Shown here: piece after piece, positions 29,491 to 35,714 of the stretch
How positions within the stretch are numbered: position 1 is the first letter of the stretch
Layout of the letters: each line of letters starts with the position of its first letter
DNA from: Chara braunii
Taxonomy: Eukaryota > Streptophyta > Charophyceae > Charales > Characeae
NCBI GenBank assembly: GCA_003427395.1
Contig: BFEA01000468.1
Coordinates: 603,254-638,967, forward strand
Direction of reading: 5' to 3'
DNA length: 35,714 nt
Program-made: the position numbers and the translations under genes
The notes under the pieces: generated by a model
Told to the model about the DNA's origin: nothing
The model's input: only the letters and a program-made list of their open reading frames with translations
Databases searched by the model: none

Positions 29491-29720
29491 AGAGTGAGTA
29501 CTCTCATTACTGGGGACATCCCTGGCATAAATGCATGATCAAGAGCTAAGGTAACCTTCATACGAAAGACCAGCAGCTGAGCAAGTCAAACAAGCAGATA
29601 AAATTCTTCTTAAAATTTTATTTGGTGGCCGACAAGCGGCCTGGTTCACGAGGAACCTGCATCCCTGGCCTTAAGGAAGCCAAACTCTCAGGCCTGGGAC
29701 ACTATGGGCAGAAAACAGAT

Positions 29721-30185
29721 TCAGAGAGATGAAAAAAAATCATGTTTATACAAGACATAAAAGATGGACATGAGCTCGATTTGGAAGAGAAAGAGGAGGA
29801 AAAAGATGCTAAAGACAACGCAATTATTGGGGTAAGAGGGCGAAGAAGCTATGCATGGGACAGAAGGTGGAAGAGCAGGCACTATGGCCTTGCTTAAGGC
29901 GGGAGTGGAAGAAGCTCTGAGGATATAAGGAGGGGAAGAAGCGCTTGGCGTGCCGTAGCGCGCGTCAAATCTCTTACGGAGGAACTCCATCCTGTCAGGG
30001 GATGGAATCCTTTCATACCACCCTGCTAATGGATAACGGGGGTATGATCTTGGATGGCCTTAGCCTCGTGGCTCATCCTCCTCCTCAGAACTGTAATCAC
30101 GCCGTGCCCGAGCCGGCGGTTCGTCTTTAGCCTTCCCCGCTCTTCCTCCCCTTCCTCCACCCTGCCCACGGCGTACTTTAGGCAT
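29721..30185 (-). pseudogene. Antisense hypothetical ORF, one in-frame stop
   Basis: On the minus strand, ATG at 30185 opens MPKVRRGQGGGRGGRAGK, an Arg/Gly-rich start, then SSEEEDEPRG and a stop at 30062-30060. The same frame continues YPLAGWYERIPSPDRMEFLRKRFDARYG before becoming Ser/Pro-rich and hydrophobic, ending at 29721. The part after the stop looks as protein-like as the part before, so this may be the 5' end of a gene pointing towards gag-pol from the right. RG-rich starts are common in nucleic-acid-binding proteins, but no domain is recognised. An antisense gene of the element is possible. Confidence 0.35.
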
Positions 30186-30510
30186 GGTGTAGAGATGGGA
30201 GACGAGCACGCTACTAAGAAGGAAATGAAGGAGTGTTGTGGAGGAACGAAACAAGAACGAGAATGACGAACAACAAAAGAAAACGGGAGAAGGAGGTAAG
30301 TGCAGATTGGAAAAAGGTTGCTGTGTATTTTAAGAAGGAGAGCGTGAGCAAAGCGGATGTGTGGGAAGCCAGAACATCGCAAGGATATTGTGCGAACGTT
30401 GCTGCAAGAAGCGGTAAGAGTGAGTGCATCTACTGCTAGTCTACACTGATTTATACTGGCTGATCATGCGTTCCGACTCAGCGGGGACGCTGCGTGGGGG
30501 TTTGGTATTA
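30186..30510. other. Spacer before repeat copy 2
   Basis: No supported gene. A short G-rich tract (GTGGGGG, 30494-30500) lies 10 nt before the start of repeat copy 2, where a polypurine tract would be expected, but it is too short to be convincing. Confidence 0.3.
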
Positions 30511-32125
30511 TGTCGGAGGGCGAGGTGTCCCGGCCCTCCTCCGTGTACTAAGTTCCTACTTGGTACCACCCTTAGCTTTAGTGCAGCGATCTGTAGCTAC
30601 TCCCGAAACACTATGACACTTGGTACCTGGGCTGTACCATGACGTGGACCGGTCCTGCTTGGCGCCTGCCTCAGCAAAAGATGCGCCGCAGGACTTTCCA
30701 TTCGTCCACGCAGGCTCGGCGCCCTGCTGTACAGCAGAGCACGACCGACTTGTGGCCGTGGTAGCCGCTGGGCTCCCCCTGGGACGCGGAAGTAGACAAG
30801 TCGGCACTGTTTTTTTTACTGCGCGTCGAACACCTTCTAGCTAGGTTATGGGTTAGGTGCGCGCGATAGATACCGCTGTTGAAAAAGGAGCAAAGAAAAG
30901 GGAATAAAAAAAGAAAAAAATATGGGAAAAGAAAAATAGAAGGAAAGAAAACCAACAGACAAGCTTATGGGAAGCCCTAAGTTCCTGCTTTAATTTGGGG
31001 CTGGCCGGCGGTCTAAGTTCTCTAGCCGCTGTCACTGTCATATAGGTTGGCTTGCTCGAGTTAAGGGGCTGCCTGGTTTAGGGTCATGAACCGGGGCAGG
31101 TGCAGACGTGATAGGGACTCGTGTGGATATTTTAGCTGTGCATTGGTCCCCAGTAGCCACGTTAAAAGGGTAAAAGGGGAAATGAAAAAATGAGAATAGA
31201 ACAAAAGAGGACGGAACGTCTGATCGGCATGTGGATCAGAGTCGTCGCCTTAGTCTGGAGTAATCTGGCGGCGGCTGCCCACTTTCTATTATAGTTATTA
31301 TTATTATTTAGGATTTTTCTTTTTTTTACGAGTGCGGAGTTTTCCTTTTGACTTTTTTTTTCCCTTTTCGTCGCTTCGCAGGAAATCAAACGGTTCAAAT
31401 CTTGAATGCGGTCGTAGTCTGTGGTCCAGACTGATCAGGCCTGTCGTTCTTGCACCGATGGTTGGGAGGTCCGTCCAGGCGCCGCGTGGTGGAACCCCAA
31501 AAGAGGGGCGACCCGCGGCCGCATCGGTAGGAGGCTTATCACCCCCCTCATGGAGGGTCATAAGTCCCCTCCTTGCCATCAGAGATGGGCACCCGGTGAC
31601 TGTAGTCCGGTGTTCCCCTTTTAGAGCAGAGGGTTTGCCAGATGGTATCCCGTTATGGGACCAACGTGCTAAGCTCGGTTGTCTTGTCTGTGGTGACAGG
31701 GCCTATTGGGGTACTGGCTTTGTTTTTGTTATTATTCCTATTTTTTTTTTTTAATTATGAAAATTAAAGGAAAGGAAAAGGGGAAGTGATTTAAAAATTT
31801 TTGCTTGTTTCCAGCTAGGACACGGGGATTCGGTCCCCTCTGAGTTCTATAAGACAGGGGCTGATCTTGGGCTTCTAAAAAGGATGGGTGAAGAGGGCAT
31901 TGCCGCTCCGCGAGTGTGAGTAGCGGTAATACGCTGAGTTGCTGATTCTCGACGGTATTCGAACTTAGCCTGACCGGCGTCCCTGCGTGCAGGACATGCA
32001 AACTGAGCGTTGGCCCTGGCTATTGAGGGAAAAAGGAGGCACTGGCCTGGGTGGTGTGCTTTCAGGCGAGCGTCACTGTGTTAGTGACCTGGCACTGCGT
32101 TGTGGCCATTGGGTATGATCTAGCC

Positions 32126-32641
32126 ATGGCGCTGCATGGCTATAGGCCAGGGTACTGGTATCACCAGGCCCGTTGGAAGCCCGTGTCCGGGGAAGGGCCC
32201 TTGATCACCATTATACTCAACTACAACGGTGGAGACGAAGTGCTACTGAAGATCAACGTGGAGGGAGCGAGAGAGGGAGATATGCGCATTAATCCAAAGA
32301 CTCAAGACACGATTACAGAGGCAAGAGATCGAGCGGAGAGACGCTGCAGGAGGGACGGTGTGACGGCGAGACTACGGATAACGGTGACTTACCAAGAGAC
32401 AGAAACTTCGATGGACACGGCGGACCTGGAGCAGGCCCACCAGGACAGGGACTCAGGTCGGAAGAGCGAGATGAGCGATCGAGAGACGGACCTCAAGTCT
32501 TGGAATAGACCAGGTGAGGTCCAGAGGTATCACCGGGCCGCAAAACCGGTGGAGGAGGGACCCGAGGCCAGCTCGCGACGGACGACGCCAGGAGGCCGCG
32601 GGACGGGTGAGAAGCGGAGCAAGGGAAAAGGACACGTGTGA
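32126..32641 (+). CDS. Hypothetical basic protein inside 5-kb repeat, copy 2
   Basis: Identical in sequence and length (171 residues from the first ATG) to the ORF at 13401-13916. It lies in the block that appears to be one consensus placed twice, so it adds no independent evidence. No domain recognised. Confidence 0.35.
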   Translation: MALHGYRPGYWYHQARWKPVSGEGPLITIILNYNGGDEVLLKINVEGAREGDMRINPKTQDTITEARDRAERRCRRDGVTARLRITVTYQETETSMDTADLEQAHQDRDSGRKSEMSDRETDLKSWNRPGEVQRYHRAAKPVEEGPEASSRRTTPGGRGTGEKRSKGKGHV

Positions 32642-32919
32642 GAGAAAGAAAAAAGAAAAAGGTCAACAGTGAAGAGAGAGGGGCAAAACTAAGCGCGTGT
32701 GCGAAGATGCTAATGTCAACTGAACTTGGATGTGTCACTAACGAGTAACGGGGATATATTGAGACAGACAGCACCGAAGAGGCGTGTGTAAGGCAGAGGA
32801 TGCGCAACCGAGTGAGAAGGGGAGCATCGGAGAGGGAGACCTGACAGATGAGCGGGGTATGAGTTTGCGCAGCGCGGCTAATATCAGCGTGCTTGCGTGC
32901 ATAGTACTAGCTGAGCGTA

Positions 32920-33706
32920 CNCGGAGGGAGATGTTGTCCTTGGCCGAACTGCGGTANTTGATGAGCTACAGAGAAGTGGACCTGTTCTTTTTTTCCCCTT
33001 NTGTGAGTTAGAATGAGCGAGCGTGGTGACCGAGCCGAAAGCNGTTACATGCTCGCACAGGCTGCAGGCTGTATGTAGCAAGGTCAGAGGTCGTGTGAGA
33101 AAGAGGGGGAGGTCATCGCTGCTAACTNACACATTGCAGTATAGCTATGGNGGTGAGAGNGTGAGCTGATTTTCTCTGTGTGCGAGGGTGCTANACTCNG
33201 TATAGGTAGATANCATTGGAGGTAACTCCTCTTCTTGTCTACTTNTGTCTGTGCCCCGGTTGGAGCTCTCATCNCANNGTCTTCTNTCTGCCACCGCTAG
33301 TCTCCTGNTGATTAAAGAANACAAGGGCACTGCGCGCAATNTGNGAAGGTNAAACNTGATTGGNGTAACNNTGTGCTAATCATCGTCNGCATACAGGATG
33401 GAGAGAAGGGAGACACGCGAGAGGATGTGCTCGCACGAGAGTGCGTGATGGGCATGAGTAAAGNGANACAACTTGCTTGAAAAAGCGTACTTGTGAGCTC
33501 ACTGTTGACGTNAGCACCTTTTCACGACATGAGTCTTGATTCGACTTCAANNNGACACCCACCCGTTCTTCNCTTNTTGANGTCNGAATAATTACGAGGG
33601 AACNTACANGCTACTTACCGTTATGAATGGGGCCGTGTCAAGTTTCGTTATGAAGGATGATAGTGATGAGTATTGGTTATTGGTTAGTGAGCTCAGCNAT
33701 CAGTGN
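32920..33706. other. N-rich consensus block, copy 2
   Basis: Isolated Ns begin at 32921 and end at 33706, each 18,725 bp after an N in copy 1. After 33706 this copy has no Ns and starts to differ from copy 1. Confidence 0.85.
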
Positions 33707-35440
33707 AGGCCTAGCGAGATCTGACATATGATAGACTGAAGATGTGAGTTCGAACTTTACAAGCGAAGACCAGTCATCTTTGACGGGAGTAATGGCTGTG
33801 AGACCGAAAGGACTAAACTGACAGCTAAGTATACTTGGGTATCGAAAGGTCACGCCGCTTAAGGGAATGGCTAATAACAATCCAAATCAAAAGAATTTTA
33901 ATAAAACTCTAGATGTTGCGTTCCCACGAAATCTTGACAAGGCCGTTTAGTAGGGAGGTGAGCGGGTAGTGCCTTGGAAGGGCCAAATAACTTTGTACTG
34001 CAAGGGGCTAGTTTTACTATTGGCCCTGAACTCTTCCGAAGTTTTTGCTATTAATAAAAATATTTTCTTTTTTTTGGCCAGTCACTCGACGCCGCCGAAG
34101 GACTTTTGTGCTACTTCCGATAACCGCTCGGACTGAATTGAGCGTGCATCGTGACATCAGTATTGTTTTATTTATCTGCTGATGGTCTAACTTTGATTAA
34201 TGAACAAGAGAAAGCTAGTGATGAGGTAAGTCGCTTACCTACTGACTAAATATTTACCCGACGGGGATTAGTGATTTGCACTCTAATTTTAGTTGGCTCA
34301 AGTGTATAATGGGCAGCGGGTAAGTGATCGGGAATCAGAGTGCGTTTGTGGGTTTGAGAAAAGTACATACAGTTCACATTATGCAATACTCAGAGGGATG
34401 TTCAACTGGGATCTGGTATGCCAACTCCCCTGTGGGTCAGATTGCAGATCATAAGTACGAACAAGACAAAATCGTATAAGTTGTTGTGATGTGTGGTGAT
34501 GTTTTAGGCAGAACGGGGCCATAATTGTTAGATTTTCTTTCCTTTTGAGGATGCGAGGTTAGAAGGCTCTATGTCTGTGGAGAAAGTTCGGTGAGTAATC
34601 ATGGATTTTTGTTAAATTTCTCTGGGCTACGGTACTCGAGGGCAGACTGAGCGAGGCCTATTTTTTTTTAGATCCTTTAAGTGTGTTATCTGGGATGGTC
34701 TCGTAACTAGTTTGGCACTAGGCAAGATTCAGATTTGAGCCTCACACATATCAATAACAAAAAGTATTGTGCGAGGCTTGAGTGAAGATTGTAGTTGCAC
34801 TATTCGGGTGAAGGAGGTTTCTGTTCATGTTGCCCCCGCACTCTCTGTGCATAATGGACTGTGTGGTGTTGTCTGAGCCTATCACAATAGTGTCCATCTT
34901 TAACAAAAGCCAGATCAGGGGGTGAACATGCCCTGATTAAATTCGTAATTCGCCTCAGAGAGGGAATCTGTGTGTGCAGTCATACGTGAGGGGCAGAGTG
35001 GTCCTCCGTCAAGAGCATCCCAAGCCTTGCTATCTGAGGGATTAGGACCAACTGTGTCGAGTCCATGTCCCGAAATTGAGGAGCTGAATTGAGGGCTGTT
35101 CGCAGGGGGAACTCTTGTAGTCTTGCGTCTATACCCAGTGAACTAACGGTAGCCCTCAGTTCAGAAAGACTTTGACTCATTTGAACCAGAGTTCGACAAA
35201 CTGCAAAACAGACCCAGGCAGCCCAGTGTGGGCTCGGACAATTCAGTATAGGTACACACAAACCCTGTGTACAGTCAGGGAAATCATCACAACCCTAAAT
35301 TATTTACTCTTAGTTTTGTTGAGAACAAGTATTACATAGCGAGGGTTGAGATTAAAGGTATCTACTGGGCATACATGTGTGGGGTGTCAAAGGTTGGAAA
35401 CATCTACACAGCACTCATGCATGCTCCTGTGACGTGTATG

Positions 35441-35446
<6 letters not shown>

Positions 35447-35483
<37 letters not shown>
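35447..35483. repeat. (TA)n microsatellite at right end of repeat copy 2
   Basis: A 37-nt TA tract, shorter than the 58-nt tract in copy 1. The 231 bp after it (35484-35714) match nothing else in the window and hold no supported gene. Confidence 0.9.
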
Positions 35484-35486
<3 letters not shown>

Positions 35487-35714
35487 AGCCCCTCGTTTGT
35501 TGTCCTCTTCTCTCTCTCTGCCTACGGTTTATCGGGCAGTTCTGTTTGTGACGATATATACTATGACTTCGCTAGCTTCCTGCTACGGTTTTTTCCGGTC
35601 AGGTCGAGCGGCAGTGGTCGGCGTCGTTACTAGGCGGCCATGTTGTGCCTCTAGTGGCAGCGGCGTGTCTGGAGTGTATTTTTTGGCTGTGACAGACCTT
35701 TCTTTGTTTCGTGG

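Larger units (their letters stand above)
30511..35483 (+). mobile_element. 5-kb direct repeat, copy 2 (candidate 3' LTR)
   Basis: Starts TGTCGGAGGGCG like copy 1 and stays collinear to the (TA)n tract at 35447-35483. The unique left flank of copy 1 (before 11789) and of this copy (before 30511) are unrelated, which defines the left boundary. Differences from copy 1 lie in 30511-31815 and 33768-35446; 31816-33767 is identical to 13091-15042. It lacks the extra 30-bp unit seen at 16598-16657. It lies 3' of pol in the same orientation, as expected for a 3' LTR. Confidence 0.6.

Noticed and set aside
35484-35714. Target-site duplication matching the left flank of 11789
   Set aside because: No 4-6 bp match found; (TA)n and the 15-bp array blur both ends.

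Overview
The window looks like a repeat-dominated piece of a large plant-lineage nuclear genome, plausibly a streptophyte (charophyte) alga such as Chara. The reasons are Ty3/gypsy-type and LINE-type coding remnants, abundant microsatellites, scattered single Ns and no bacterial operons or rRNA/tRNA genes. The species call is an inference; nothing in the window proves it. I see no intact host gene. At most a short 3' coding end runs off the left edge (3-185).

Layout. 1-1020: a possible 3' coding end, an ATC repeat and AT-rich DNA. 1022-2857: a retrotransposon gag fragment followed by a 147-bp tandem duplication. 2858-8900: non-coding, repeat-rich DNA with two striking 70-bp hairpins that share identical 14-nt arms (2984-3053 and 5375-5444), a long purine/simple-repeat block (4056-4354), a (CT)32 tract, a 42-bp tandem repeat and a decayed minisatellite. 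11221-8931 (minus strand): a decayed LINE-type ORF1 with a damaged zinc knuckle, followed by an unrecognised ORF.

11789-35483 is the main object: two ~5-kb direct repeats (11789-16799 and 30511-35483) flank ~13.7 kb that carries a complete but dead Ty3/gypsy gag-pol on the plus strand (gag 22370-24092, protease 24103-24828, RT/RNase H 24829-26490, integrase to 28124). This has the architecture of a giant (~23.7 kb) LTR retrotransposon, comparable in size plan to plant Ogre elements. Upstream of gag is a series of small ORFs (18178-22307). They contain at least five diverged copies of one ~100-residue domain and then two copies of a second ~90-residue domain. I do not recognise either family. 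The last ORFs are packed 2-3 nt apart. This array is the best candidate for something undescribed.

Two caveats come from the assembly. First, 20972-21009 is an exact Nextera/Tn5 mosaic-end junction flanked by a 142-bp exact duplication, so that stretch is a library artefact. Second, the central 1,952 bp of the two 5-kb repeats is identical including dozens of Ns, so one collapsed consensus was probably placed twice.

The pol genes are inactivated in ways that look like transition decay: TGG/CAG to stop, a catalytic Asp to Asn in RT, both residues after the protease Asp changed, and a zinc-knuckle Cys changed to Tyr. Frameshifts at A14 and T8 runs and a 7-bp duplication in integrase add to this.
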